Assembly (NCBI RefSeq): GCF_031143425.1
Contig: NC_090438.1
Span: 776,995,138-777,059,137, forward strand
DNA length: 64,000 bases
Direction of reading: 5' to 3'
Origin: Pleurodeles waltl
Lineage: Eukaryota; Chordata; Amphibia; Caudata; Salamandridae
Shown piece by piece: positions 12,061-23,757 of the stretch (position 1 is its first letter; every line of letters starts with the position of its first letter). The notes beneath the pieces are model-generated. The model was given only the letters and a program-made list of their open reading frames with translations. It was not told the origin of the DNA and made no database searches. A program made the position numbers and the translations under genes.

Positions 12061-12407
12061 GTAAATACAGACGGGGGACGACTTTCTGCCTAATATTCCA
12101 ATGGGAAGGCAGTCTATGCCAAATTACATCCCTCAGAGAGGCTTCTCAGGTCCTAGGCCTTGAAGGATGGGTTTGGCTCAAAGGTGCAAACCAATCCCCC
12201 TCATAGGATGAACTGAAAATCCCATTGATATGGGTTTTGGAGAAAAGTAACAGGGAAGAAATAAGGCTCACAACCCTCAGTTGATGCTATGTCCCAAGAC
12301 GTACAGGCGTTGATCGAAATGCTGAAGTAAGCCGGAGAAAAATAAATTGAGAAGTAACCTGAGCAATGGTGGTCATAGCAAATGACTGGTAATGATTTAA
12401 GCACAAA

Positions 12408-13078
12408 GGGCCAGATGTATGAAACTTTTTTGCACTCGCAAACGGTGCAAATCGCAAAAATCGTCAGTTTGCAATTGCAAAAAAGTGGTCTGCGATGCAT
12501 GAAAGGCATTCGCAGACCAAAAATAAGAAATCGCAAAAATTGCGATGTTTTGCGTTGCGACCTGGTTTTGCGAGTCGCAATTTGCGATTGGCAAAATCCA
12601 CATTGCAAGGAGATGCAGCAAAAAATCGCAAATTGCGATTTTTCGCAGAATGGCATTTTGCACATGCAAAATACCATGAAAAGAAACCTGGTGCAAAATG
12701 TAAAAATGCATTTTTAAATTGTACATGTGAAGCACACATGCCCTTTTGGCATGTGTACACTTTACATGTCCCCCAAAAACTTTTGGGGTGCAGCAGAGGG
12801 TGCCTTAGGCCACCAGCACCCTGGGGTTTTGCATTTCCAAAATTGCGATTTCTGGTTCAGAAATCGCAATTTTGGAAATGCAAAAAATTTGTAGATACCA
12901 TAGCTGCGAATGGGGCCGGTATCGCAATTTGCGATTCGGTAATAGCATTTGCGATTCTTAAGAAATCGCTATTACCGAATCGCAAATGTGATACATGGCA
13001 CTTTGCGAGTCGGAAATAGCGATTTCTTAAAAATCGCTATTTCCGAATCGCAAAGGGCCGTGATGATACATCTGGCCC
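12408..13078. mobile_element. 671-bp hairpin-rich MITE inserted in L1
   Basis: The ends are GGGCCAGATGTAT and its inverse ATACATCTGGCCC. The interior is packed with TCGCAA/TTGCGA strings and nested inverted repeats, for example around 12,833-12,885 and a pair of linked hairpins at 12,925-13,060. I could not find a clean target duplication at the ends. It lies between the L1 ORF1 and ORF2 remnants. Open frames crossing it (12,201-13,019, both strands) are by-products of the palindromic, stop-poor sequence and are not genes. Superfamily unknown; long hairpin MITEs like this are usually mobilised in trans by a DNA transposase. Confidence 0.75.
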
Positions 13079-13425
13079 TAAATGAGGGGTAAAGTTAAAT
13101 GTGATATGAAGGGATGACAGTTGTGGAGTGGGGTGAGGGATTAATTAGGCAACCTAGATAGATTAGATGGGGAGGACCAGATGATGGGGAGGCGACTCCA
13201 GCACCTGATACTTTCCAGGAGGTGGAGAGGAGGAGAAAACATATTTATTTGTTTTATTTATTAGATGTTGTTGAGGTGAGGATTTTGTCTAGGGAGGAAA
13301 AGATCAAGGTACCAAAACAGACGCAACGGACAGCAAAGGCTCATAACAGATCTAAACTGTGAATACTGAGCCCTCCATACTCCAAGCCTTACAAAAGCAA
13401 GGTAATGTTTGATCATCAGCGGGAA
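13079..13425 (+). other. L1 spacer between MITE and ORF2
   Basis: Purine-rich, no open frame of note. By position it is L1 sequence between ORF1 and ORF2, or the end of ORF1. Nothing else is seen. Confidence 0.35.
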
Positions 13426-15775
13426 TGTTCAAAATAGTAAGTCTAAATATCTGTGGCCTAAAAGCCCCTACCAAACAATTGCGGGTCCAGTCAATGCTTA
13501 CGGCACGGGTTGTTAACTCTAAGGCTATTTAGGGGAGAGGTCATTGGGATGCTGGTAGAGGAGGGAGAGTCTGCTGGCACTCAGAATTTCAGTAGCATTT
13601 ACAGTGGCCTCACTTTATGCTCCAAACGAAGGCCAGGAGAAATTCCTACAGAGAAATGTACACAAAATATTACAATCCACTGATACGATAATCCTCACTG
13701 GGGAGACGTCAGCATCATGATAGATGATAGCATGGGGGGATTAGGCTAGAGAATGGACAATTGGGGCCATGCTTGTAGAGGAGAAAAGATGTGGAGGAGG
13801 TGGGCCTAATGGAATTTGGCTATTGTAACATCCAGACACAAAAAAACTACACATATTTATCAGCTTTCCATCAAAGGTAAGCCAGAATAGACCACTTACC
13901 GGGGATAACCAAGATGGTAGACAAGATCTTTAACTCAGAAATAGGAGTCTTAGCCATATCTGATCATGCCCCTTTGATTATCACCATCCACATGCATGCA
14001 TGGCAGAGCAAAACAAATGGGTGGAGGCTTTGTGATAACCTCCTCAGGTACATACATAAGAGAACTAAAAAAGAGAATGCAAGTACCTAATATCTCCAAG
14101 AAAACGATAGGGGAAACACAAGCATAAAAACTCCATGGGATGCTCTGAATGTAATGGTAAGAAGGACCCTGTAAACCATAGCCTCCAAAATTAATAAAGA
14201 AAAAAGAAAGAAATGCTCAAGATTTTAGGATCAGTTGCGGAAACTGGAGAGGGCACATGATAGAACAAAGGCACAGAGAACATGGTGTTTGGTCAGTACA
14301 GTTCAAGGCCAACTTAAACTGCTGGACGACAACAAGGCACAATATGCCCTGCTCCACAGTCAGCAGAAGTACTATAGGGAAAGTAATAGAGCCGGCAGAT
14401 TGTTGTCCTGTAAAAATAAAGTAAAAAAATGTCAATTATAGGGTATGGGCCATTGCAACACACAGTGAGTAGGTGGGTATGAACAATACAGAATTAATAC
14501 AAACATTCAGGGAGTTCAATAACTAGTTACACACTGTGGAGATTAAAGATAATCCCAAACTATTGAGAATACATAACTTCAACAACATGCAAATAGAAAG
14601 CCCAGAGAAACCGATTACACGAGAAGAGGTTGTCTCACCTGTATGGCCTGATGGGTTTGCACCATATTTTATAAAATGTTTGTCAGATTTTGGCCTCAGA
14701 CCTTTACAAATACAGGAGTTCTGGCTGGCTGCATGAATGAAACATCTATAACTGTCATCGCAAAGCTCAGGCAAGACTCTAAACTGTGTTCATCTTCTAG
14801 GCCCACCCAGGTTTGGAGAGGTACGAGACTTGGTGCCCCCTGTCACCAGTACTCTTTGCTCTTTATATGATACCAGTGGCACACATGGTGAAACAAAACA
14901 CCAACATTAAGGGGTGAAATAGGACACAACACCCAAAAAATACACCTATATGCAGATTACATCCTGTTGACCCTAGTCAACCAACCCTTTCTATCCTGGC
15001 AGTCCTGGAAGAGTTGGACCGCTTTGGCCTCATATCAGGTTTTAAAATAAATACCTAAGAGACCCAAATGCTTAATAATAACATCCCACGGACCAACAAA
15101 AGTCAATACAAGCTCGATTCCCACTACAATGGCCTAGGGACAAGATCCACTATCTGGGCATTAAGCGAATGGATCCCTAGACAAAGTATTGCAGGTGTAT
15201 AGCGGACAGCAGCTGCAGGCAGTGCTGAAAGACGTGCAGAGCTGGCAGACAAGAGACTTGGCGTGGATAGTCAGATTAGCCCAGATCAAAATGGCCATCC
15301 TGCCCAAAATATGTTCCATTAATGAAAATGCTTCTGCCCCAAAACCCACAAGGAACCTTACAAAAAAGGCAAAAGGCAATAAAGACTTTCTTAGGGGGTG
15401 GGAGGAAATGAGGATTACAAAGCAGACATCCAGAGACAGAACATCTGGGAGTCCCAAACATAACCAAATATATTACCTTGCCACACAGATTGGAATATTT
15501 CAGAGTCCGAAAAATACTAGTGGTTCCTCCATCACATGCTAGCAGGTATACATATTTGGAAGATCCCATGGCTACCTAAAAACCATAGAGCACAGGGCTT
15601 GTACACCTCAACAGTCACCAGAACGACATTGGCAGCCTGGGTTAATGTGGCCATCAGGAAGGGAATGGCTGCAGGTTCCTCTCCTGTCACACCGTTTGTA
15701 CGTAATCCTGACTTCGACCCTGCAAAATCAGGGCACTCACACAGTAGATGGCAAGATATGGGGTGCCAAGGAACA
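13426..15775 (+). pseudogene. L1 ORF2p remnant (endonuclease, reverse transcriptase)
   Basis: L1 ORF2p nicks DNA and reverse-transcribes L1 RNA at the target. The frame opening at 13,426 reads like an ORF2 start (KIVSLNICGLKAP). An endonuclease-like VASLYAPNEGQ block lies near 13,605, and the AP-endonuclease SDHAPLIIT motif near 13,960-13,985. RT parts follow: PDGFAPYFIK near 14,648, GTRLGAP near 14,822, the catalytic box near 14,950 as LYADYILLTL (second Asp of YADD replaced by Tyr), EELDRFGLISGFKIN near 15,010-15,050, and a C-terminal LAWIVRLAQIKMAILP near 15,260-15,300. The segment between PDGF and GTR is too short, so part of the RT is deleted. Stops and frameshifts are frequent. At about 2.35 kb it is well under the usual ORF2 length. 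Confidence 0.8.
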
Positions 15776-16180
15776 GGTGACGTCTATGACCATAATGTCA
15801 TTAACCACTTGGGTGCCATGGATGTAACTGTTATGTCATCCGCAGCACCGCTTGGGTGCTGAGGACGTAACCGTTACGTCCTGCACCCGACCCATGGGGG
15901 AGCTCTAGCGCTCCCCCTGTGGGCCTCCCACCTCTCTCCCCTGGGCAGGGATGGAAGGAGAATCGCTTCCCCTTCCACCTTGCCCCCCCTCCTCAGTGGA
16001 GTCTGATGACCTCACCAGAGGCCGTCCCCATCTCACTGGAAGCTCAGCTTCCAGCGTGATCGGAAGAGAAATGCTTGCATTTCTCTTCCGATCAGGGGGC
16101 GGGCAGAGAGGCATCAAAGGAAAGGAAAGGCCTTTCCTTTCCTTTGATGTCTTTCTGAGCATTTTTGCAGCCCAATCGTG
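15776..16180. repeat. Palindrome-rich repeat leading into the satellite
   Basis: The sequence turns GC-rich at about 15,800. It has repeated blocks CTTGGGTGC and GTAACNGTTACGTCC (15,805-15,880), then a perfect short hairpin ATCGGAAGAGAAATG with its inverse at 16,060-16,096, and a self-complementary AAAGGAAAGGCCTTTCCTTT near 16,122-16,142. It joins directly to the tandem array that follows, so it is probably the unique head of the same repeat family. Confidence 0.6.
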
Positions 16181-17490
16181 AAGTGATCAGGCTACAGAAA
16201 TGCCCACTAGACACCAGGGATGTTTGTTTATTTTTTAAATTGGCATGAGGGGAGAGACCCCTTGAGCAAGGGTCGCTCCCCAGGAGGGGGCATTTTTTAT
16301 AAAGCCTTTTCTGCCCCAAGGTTGTATATCGGCCTATTTTAATTAGGCCTTTTCTGCCCCCAGGGAGGGCAGAAGCCACTAGACACTAGGGATCCTTTTT
16401 TAATTATTTTTTACACATGAGGAGCAAGGGTCGCTACCTTGGGGGGCAAATTGTTTTTAGGTCATTTCTGCACCCCTTGGGGGCAGATCGGCCTATTTTT
16501 ATCAGGCCAATCTGCCCCCAAGGGGAGCAGAAATCACTAGACACCAGGGATTTTTTTTCCAGGTCAATTTTACACAAGGGGAGCAACCCCCTAGGCCATT
16601 TCTGCCCACATCGGGGGCAGATCCGCCTATTTTTCTTAGGCCAATCTGCGCCCAAGGGGGGCAAAAAAACACTAGACACCAGGGGGATTTTTTTTGAGCC
16701 ATTTTCATGGAAGGGGAGCGACCCCTTAGGCAAGGGCCGCTCAGTTGGGGGGGCAAATTTATTTTAGGCCATTTCTGCCCACCTTGGGGGCAGATCGGTT
16801 TATTTTAATTAGGCTGATCTGCCCACATGGGGGGCAGAAACCAGTAGGCACCAGAGAATTCTTCTTTTTTTTTTTTTCTTCTTTTTTTACAGATGGGGAG
16901 CGACCCCTAAGGGAATGGTCGCTCCCCTGGGGGGCAAATTTATTTTAGGCCATCTCTGCCCCCCTTGGGGGCAGGTAGGCCTATTTCTATTAGGCCAATC
17001 TGCTCCCAATGGGGGAAAAAAACACTAGACACCAGGTTTTTTTTTGGTGCCAATTTCACAGAGGGGTAGTGACCCGTTAGGCAAGGGTCGCTCCCCTTGG
17101 GGGCAAATTTATTTTAGGCCATTTTAGGCCATTTCTGCCTACCTCGGGGGCAGATCAGCCTATTTTTCTTAGGCCAATCTGCTCCCAAGAGGGGGCAAAA
17201 ACCACTAGACACCAGGGTTTTTTTTTGTGCTAATTTCACGGATGGGAAGCGAACCCCTTAGGCAAGGGTCGCTCACCTGGGGGGGCAAATTTATTTTAGG
17301 CCATTTCTGCCCACCTTGGGAGCAGATCAGTCTCTTTATTTAGGCCGATCTGGCCCCATGGGGCAGAAACCAGTAGGCAACAGAGATTTTTTTTTTTTTT
17401 AACAGATGGAGAGCGACCCCTAAGGGAAGGGTCGCTCCCCTGTGGGGCACATTTATTTTAGGCCATCTATGCCCCCCTTGGGCTCCCCTT
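16181..17490 (+). repeat. Hairpin-rich tandem array, period about 165-185 bp
   Basis: About seven full units and one or more partial units, marked by GGCCATTTCTGCC-like blocks near 16,460, 16,594, 16,767, 16,948, 17,127, 17,298 and 17,460. Each unit has three parts: a hairpin with arms GGGGCAGATCGGCC and GGCCAATCTGCCCC; the phrase CACTAGACACCAGGG followed by a T-run; and a second hairpin with arms GGGAGCGACCCCT and AAGGGTCGCTCCCC. T-runs vary in length between units. The internal frames are not coding. The array abuts a different repeat at about 17,490 without an obvious target duplication. Confidence 0.85.
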
Positions 17491-20400
17491 AAGCATGGTA
17501 TCATTGGTTTACACCTCTTTGGCATATTTGATTTACTTGTAAGTTCCTTGTAAAGTGGTATACCATATACTCACGGCCTGTAAATTAAATTCTGGCACTT
17601 AAAACCACTTGCCAAACCTTAACCTCCCCTTTTATTACACATAGGTCATCCTTATGGTAGGCCCTAGGTAGTCCTATGAGCAGGGTGCTGTGTAAGGAAA
17701 AGGCAGGGCATGTACTTTTTACATATCAAGAGTCCTGGTGATGAAAAACTCCCAAAGTAGTTTTTCATTACTGTGAGGCCTGCTCCTCTCACAGGTTAGC
17801 ATTGGGGATTCCCTTATACCCTTTTAATTCATGATCAGAAAGGAATGGCTTTATCATGTTTCGTATGTTTAGAATAGGTGTGATAAATCCTACTTACTGG
17901 TGTAGTTAGATTTTACATTACTATTTTTAAAATACCACTGTTAGAAATTTGGCATTTTTCTGTGCTTATAACTCTGTGCTTTGCAGCCTGTCTCCAATCC
18001 AGTCTGGCCTTGGTGACAGCTACAATTTGTGCATACTCTCTAGACAGCAACAACACAGGAAGGGCTTGGTGTGACAGGGGATACATCTACATACTGATAG
18101 CCATTCTGGGCTGGGAGGGGGAGAGGTCGTTCACACTTAACATTTGTATAGGTTGTATCCTGCCCTCACACAAAGGGCTGATATACCCCCTACTGACGTC
18201 AGTCGCCAGGATTGGGTTGAAAGGGTCTGTTGTGAGCTTGAAAGGGTTACAAGTCCCTTGTAAAGTGGTATACCACATACTCATGGCCTGTAAATTAAAT
18301 GCTACTAGTAGGCCTGCCGCACAGATTGTGCCGTCCACAGAAGTAGCCTTTCAAACCTGTCTCACTGCAGAGCCTGTGTGCTCAGTTTACTGCTACTTTT
18401 ACTTGGCACTTAAACCCACTTGCCAAACCTTAAACTCCCCTTTTATTACACATAGGTCACCCTTAAGGTAGGCCCTAGGTAGCCTTGTGAGCAGAGTGCT
18501 GTGTAAGTAAAAGGCAGGGCTTGTACGTTTTAAGTTTCAAGAGTCCCGGTGATGGAAAAACTCCCAAAGTCGTGTTTTCATTACTGTGAGGCCTGCTTCT
18601 CTCACAGGATAGCATTGGGAATTCCCTTGTACCCTTTTAAGTGGTAATTCATGATCAGAAAGGAATGGCTTTATCATGTGTGGTATGTTTAGAATAGTGG
18701 TGATAAATCCTAATTACTGGTGTAGTTGGATTTTACATTACTATTTTAAAAATGCCACTTTTAGAAATTTTGCATTTTTCTGTGCTTATAACTCTTTGTG
18801 CTTTTCGGTCTGTCTCCAATCCACATCTGGCCTCAATGACAGCTACACTTTGTGCATACTCTTTAGACAGCCACAACACAGGAAGGGCTTGGTATGACAG
18901 GGGTTACACCTGCATACTGATAGTCATCCTGGGCTGGGAGGGGGAGAGATTGTTCACACTTTACATTTGTATAGGTTGTATCCTGCCCTCACACAAAGGG
19001 CTGATTTTCCCCCTAAGGACGTCAGAAGCCAATGTTGGATTGAATGGGTCTGTTGTGAGCTTGATAGGGTTTCTCATAACTCACCCCCTAGACCAAAGAC
19101 ATTTTTGAGTATAAGTACAGGGGTTTTGACACCTTGTGTTTAGATACTGCGTGGGACTTGTAACCAGACGCTGCTGGCCCTTCACTCAGCACACTGCCAC
19201 GAGGAACTGTTGTGGTGCCAGAAGGAACCACCATTTGGACTACCCATTTTGTTGTGCTGGTCTGCTGTCTACTGATTGCTGGGTTGTAGAAGGTACGGTC
19301 GCTTTGCAACCTGCCTGATGTGCTGCCCTGCTGTCTACCTGCCTGCTTTTGTGCCCCCACAAGTGCTCTCCAAGGGCTTGTTGGCTTGCACCCTGTTCTT
19401 TGGGATCTCAGGGCCATCAAAGATCCCCACCACCCCTCCCATTTGACTCTGTAGCTGGTGAGTCCAGCAGAGGGGCTTGGGCATGACCAGGGCACGGCTG
19501 ATCTACCATTCATTTGAGGAGTACTGAAGCGCTGGGAGTGAGACTGGACTGTGCGTCCTGGATTGATGAATGATGTAGTGGCACCAAAGAGTGTCTTTTG
19601 TCTGATCCCCCAAGTGTTGGAGAGGGATTGCTGAAGCGTTGGTGACTGGACCCGGCATCCCAGATTGGCAAACTGGCACAGTGGCACTGAAGACTGCCTC
19701 CTGTCCGATCCCTGGCGTGTCCCTCGGTGGATTCACGTTGCACTCAGGATATGCAGATCACACCTCAGCTCCCTTTGTGTGACTGTCTGGAGTGAATGCA
19801 CAAATATCCCAACTGTCAATCTGACCCAGAAGTGTATTCAACAGACAGGCAGAGGCACAGAATGGTTAAGCAAGTAAACACCCACTTTCTAAAAGTGGCA
19901 TTTTCAAAGTTACAGTTCGAAAACCAACTTCACTAAGAGATGTATTTTAAATTGTGAGTTCAAAGACCCCCAAACTCCATATCTCTACCTGTTCCCAATG
20001 GGACATTACACTTAAAAGATATTTCAAGGCATTCCCTATATTACCTTATGAGAGAGATAGGCCTTGAAACATTGAAAATCAAATTTAGCAGTATTTCACT
20101 ATCAGGACATGTAAATCACACCAGTACATGTCCTACCTTTTAAATGCACTGCACGCTGCCCATTGGGCTGTATTGGGCCTACTTTAGGAGTGACTTGAAT
20201 GTAGTAAAAGGGAAGGTTTGGGCACTTGCCAGGTCGAAATAGCAGTTTAAAACTGCACACATAGCCACTGCAGTGGCAGGTCTGAGACAGGTTTACAGGG
20301 CTACTCATGTGGGTGGCATAAACAGTGTTGCAGGCCCACTAGTAGCATTTGATTTATAGTACCTGTGCTCACATAGTGCACTTTACTAGGGACTTACTAG

Positions 20401-20590
20401 TAAATCAAATATGCCAATCATGGATAAACCAATCACCAATAAAATTTAGACAGGGAGCACTTGCACTATAGCACTGGTCAGCCGCGCTAAAATGGCCAGA
20501 GTCCTAAAGCCAACAAAAACAGGTCATTAAAAATAGGAGGAAGAAGGCAAAAGGATTGGGGTTAACTGTGCTAATAGGGCCAGGTCTAGC
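17487..20590. mobile_element. Long-terminal-inverted-repeat element, about 3.1 kb
   Basis: The left side (from TTGGCATATTTGATTTACT near 17,517) and the right side (ending near AGTAAATCAAATATGCCAA at 20,422) are inverted versions of each other. The similarity continues inward for roughly 500 bases: the left 'ttgccaaaccttaacctccc' region near 17,605-17,635 faces a right-hand counterpart near 20,195-20,225. It also continues outward to GGTTTA/TAAACC blocks. No transposase frame is visible, so it is non-autonomous. The middle (19,080-19,880) is a separate unique segment. The left end is abutted by the satellite and may be truncated; the exact ends and target duplication are unclear. The class (DNA element with long inverted repeats) is inference. 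Confidence 0.6.
17541..19073 (+). repeat. Direct duplication of the left arm (about 710 and 825 bp)
   Basis: The segment starting CCTTGTAAAGTGGTATACCA at 17,546 recurs at 18,256, and both copies run on in parallel to GTCTGTTGTGAGCTTGA (near 18,227 and 19,055). Copy A lacks about 115-120 bases present in copy B (18,301-18,420). The two copies are strongly similar throughout. The duplicated part includes the terminal inverted repeat, so the element has two left arms and one right arm. Confidence 0.85.
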
Positions 20591-20744
20591 AATACACCTT
20601 CAGGGCCTGATACTACTACAGTGGCTGTATTATTGTGGATCACGCAAAAGGTACCAGTGTTCTACATATCTGTGGCTGCAGCTGGAATCGAGTATGATGT
20701 TCTAGTCTTTACTTTTTATACAGCAGACCTTACCAAAGTGTGAC

Positions 20745-20935
20745 CAGAAAAACTACACTTTCCAACAGTAGGACTATAAAGAAATATGTAACACATGACT
20801 TCAGTTTCCATTCCAGTAGTCAGTAGATTATCACATGACCACCTTCATGGCTGAGAAGTTTTGCAGGTCCTTGTATGATGAGTTGCTACAGTCTAGTTTT
20901 TTCTATGAATTCTGGGATTTGTAGTTTTATAATGA
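20745..20935. repeat. Short inverted-repeat element with ACTACA...TCCCA-type motifs
   Basis: AAAACTACACTTTCCAAC near 20,750 faces CTGGGATTTGTAGTTTTA near 20,912, so the two ends are imperfect inverses. About 190 bases long and non-coding. The motif ACTACAnnTYCCA resembles the vertebrate ZNF143/THAP11 site. It could be a small MITE or a promoter-derived fragment; I cannot name the family. Confidence 0.4.
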
Positions 20936-21530
20936 AATAAGCAAGCCTACAAGTGCAGGAATTCAAACGAAGAAGACTGGACTGGGGCCTTTATTTTGGC
21001 ATGGACCTAGCAAACTTGGGAGGGCTACTTCTTTGTCTCGTTCTTTGCTGCTTCATCTTCAGTTAAGTCACCCATTCATATTTTCATTAAATCTGTGTGA
21101 TTATTCTGTGCCTTTAGTGTTTTTTCTCTTCACCAGCCAGGCTGATAATTCACTGAGTATTTGGCTGCTTGTTGCCCGTCATCCCAGTGTTATGTGGATT
21201 TCATACCTTTATTTATTTATTCATTTTGGTGCGGGCGCTGTGCCAGCGTGAAGGGCACAGGCACATTTCAGAGAGATACGTGCAGCAGTCCTCTGTCAAG
21301 CTGATGGCACGGCTGCGATTTGAGGACTGGTAGCTACATGCTGTTCTCTCTCATAACATGCCATCAGCATTGAACAGAGGACTCCCATTTATGCAGCCCA
21401 CACCTGTAGCCTTAAGGTTGATATAAACTTGTTTTTACTGAGGCCTCATTCAGTTCAAGGTGCTCTAGTTGGCAGAAATGTGTAGCTGCCAGGTTTTCAT
21501 TGTGCTTATGTGTGACTTTCTGCAGTACGT
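20936..21530. other. No recognisable gene
   Basis: Unassigned. The T-rich middle (21,040-21,225) and the purine-mixed sequence that follows show no coding motif. The 3' part may already belong to the Gypsy 5' LTR whose end lies at about 21,704. Confidence 0.35.
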
Positions 21531-21534
21531 AACA

Positions 21535-21722
21535 TATCATATGACAATGACACTCACACATACTGCATACTGAGGCCAAGCGTGGCACCAAGGGACTAGT
21601 TTAATAAAGATGAGGAGGCCGCTGTGCATGGATGGCAAAAGCCAGGTGTGCTAGCTCATCATTGGCGCACTAATGGACGTCGCGTAGCGTGCCCCTACAC
21701 TGGTGTCGAGGAGTGGGCTTTA
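21535..21722 (+). mobile_element. Gypsy 5' LTR end and primer-binding-site region
   Basis: About 170 bases here (ATGACAATGAC, then TTTAATAAAGATGAGG, then TCATTGGCGCACTAA, ending near GCCCCTACA at 21,704) closely resemble 49,150-49,318, so this is a repeated LTR end. AATAAA near 21,602 would serve as the polyadenylation signal. Immediately after the LTR end comes TGGTGTCGAGGAGTGGG, which starts with TGG as expected for a tRNA primer-binding site. A Gypsy gag follows downstream on the same strand, which fits. The 5' boundary of the LTR is not certain. Confidence 0.55.
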
Positions 21723-22027
21723 CTCCCACCTGCTGCCATTCCCGCTACAGCCTGCCACCTGCATTACAGCTCTGGCAATACACATGTTCACTGGTGGGTG
21801 CAGCCACAACATCCTGATACATGCCACAGCTTGACCCCACTGTCTTGTGGCCCCACTAGTAGTCTGTGACACCAATCTGCCATGAAAGGGCACCACAAAG
21901 CAGGCTAGAGGTGTGGCGCAACCACAGTGGGCACAGTAACCTGAGTGTGTACACTGGAGGCTCAAACACTCTACAATGACGACACACACTTTTGACCAGG
22001 CCCTTTCTAACCACCTGTTCTGATTAG

Positions 22028-22737
22028 CACAATGAGTGACTTGCTCCTATGAGGCAGAGCAGCTGCAGATGGCAGCACCATGGTGGTGGAGCCCCAGTGG
22101 AAATTGCCCGGATCACCAACCAATGCTCAGACCTTACCATACACTTGGTGGAGCCAGCAATATCCTGCCACCATTTAGTGAACTGTGTGACCCCACTACA
22201 ATGGCACCCCGCTGGCAGGGTTGGCTGACCAGGCTCGACAACTACTTCAAGGCCATGAGTAAAACAGATGGGGGACTGAATGCTCCCTCCTACTCCATTA
22301 AGCATGGGAGGAAATATTCTGCCTTTTTACAACCTCCCTGACACAGGAGCTGGGACTGAGTACGACAGTACTGTTGCTGCTCTCAACATGTACTTCAACC
22401 TGCAAATGAACTCTGATTTCGAGCATTTTAAGCCTATTTATGCCTGACAGCAGTAATGGGAGTATATTGAGTTCTTCTCTCCAAGGCTTTGGGAGCTTGT
22501 TAGCACCTGTACTGAGGATGGTCCCTAGAAGGAGGTGTAGGTGCAACTTGTACAAGGCTACACGTCTTGGGTGCTGAAGCAACTGATCCTCACACAACCC
22601 TTGATCAAGCTTGAAGAAATTCTCACACCAGCCGACACCCATAAGCCCTCAAACAAGCAAGCAGAACAAATGGAACTGGCACTCCCCAAAATGACCACAT
22701 GGGCAGAGCCAATTGAGCCTACACAGATCAAGACTAT
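22028..22737 (+). pseudogene. Gypsy gag remnant, interrupted by Harbinger copy 1
   Basis: Gag is the particle protein of Ty3/Gypsy retrotransposons. A frame near 22,160-22,340 reads LPPFSELCDPTTMAPRW followed by GWLTRLDNYFKAM, the characteristic start of the Gypsy retrotransposon gag domain. Further frames (22,340-22,560) continue it with shifts, including GTEYDSTVAALNMYF and an acidic Leu-rich segment, and the frame at 22,560-22,737 gives a typical gag C-terminal half. Stops and frameshifts are common. The zinc knuckle is not here but at 30,158 onward, on the far side of a complete Harbinger insertion, so this gag was split after integration. Confidence 0.7.
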
Positions 22738-23299
22738 GGCCCTCATTACAACCCTGGAGGTCGGTGATAAACCGGCGGTAATACCGCCAACAAGCCAGTG
22801 GTAAAAAAAATGACATTATGACCACGGCGGAACCCGCCAACACAGACAGCCACTTTAACACACTGACTGCCACGGCGGTAGCAACAAGCACCGCAGCAGT
22901 AACTGCCAAAAGCCAGGCAGAAGACAAGGTTCCGCCCACTGTATTACAACAGGCCTACCTGCCACCTTTTCGGGGGCGGTACCAACGACAACAAAAGCAC
23001 AGCGGAAACAGATCTCAGAAGTTAAATGACTCACCTCTGGAGACTCAGGGAACAACCATGATGCCATGGAGCCCGAGCTGCAGATCTTTCCCAAAACAGT
23101 ATATACAGATATACAAATGGAGGGACACTGCCCAGTCCATAATGTCCGTGGACCACATCACATAGGCCAAGGCCCCATATTACTCCTGCATCAACACGGA
23201 GAGAACACTGCTGGGGGATCAGGTCGAAAATACACAGGCACCTCAGGGGGACAGGGAATGGGGGGGCACCTCAGCCGGAAGATGGTACAACAGCACTGG

Positions 23300-23690
23300 T
23301 CCTGGAGGGGGCTACATGCCCTATGCGATGTCCTGGAGAGTGCAAAGCCACAGTCTCTCTAGTGGGTGGTTTGCCCACTGCTTGGTCCTGGGAGTGCAAA
23401 GCCACAGTCTCCCCAGTGGGTGGTTTGCCCACTGCTTGGTCCTGGGGAGTGCAAATCCACAGTCTCACAAGTGGGTGGCTTCTCCACTGGTTCTGGAGGG
23501 GGCCTTGTGCCCAGTGTGCTTCATCCTGGCAAGGAGGGGGTGAGTGGATGGCTTCTTCCACTGGTTCTGGAGGGGGCCTTGTGCCCATTGTGCTTCATCC
23601 TGACAAGGAGGGGGTGAGTGGATGCCTTCTTCCACTGGTTCTGGAGGGGGCCTTGTGCCCTGTGATGCAGATCTTTGGGAGTCACAGTCT
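23300..23690. repeat. Minisatellite next to the SANT-B stop, copy 1
   Basis: Two unit types lie side by side: roughly 60-bp units built on GTGCAAAGCCACAGTCTC and TGGTTTGCCCACTG (23,335-23,475), and roughly 90-bp units built on CCACTGGTTCTGGAGGGGGC (23,490-23,660). The corresponding place in copy 2 (40,790-41,370) has an 82-bp unit sharing the same core words. Open frames through it on either strand are a consequence of the repetition. Confidence 0.75.
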
Positions 23691-23757
23691 CTCCCCTGGG
23701 TGTAAGACCCACAAGATTTGCAGTGGGCAGGAGGCATAACACTCCATGGAGGCAGGA

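Noticed and set aside
12201..13019. Long overlapping open frames on both strands (up to 174 codons)
   Set aside because: They lie in a palindromic MITE with repeated TCGCAA words; sense and antisense frames mirror each other and match no family.
16417..16767. 116-codon frame and antisense partners in the satellite
   Set aside because: Repeat-derived; interrupted by variable T-runs, no conserved frame between units.
23323..23739. 138-codon frame with repeated Trp/Gly segments
   Set aside because: It is the minisatellite translated; unit lengths are not constant and the matching array in the other Harbinger copy is not open in the same way.
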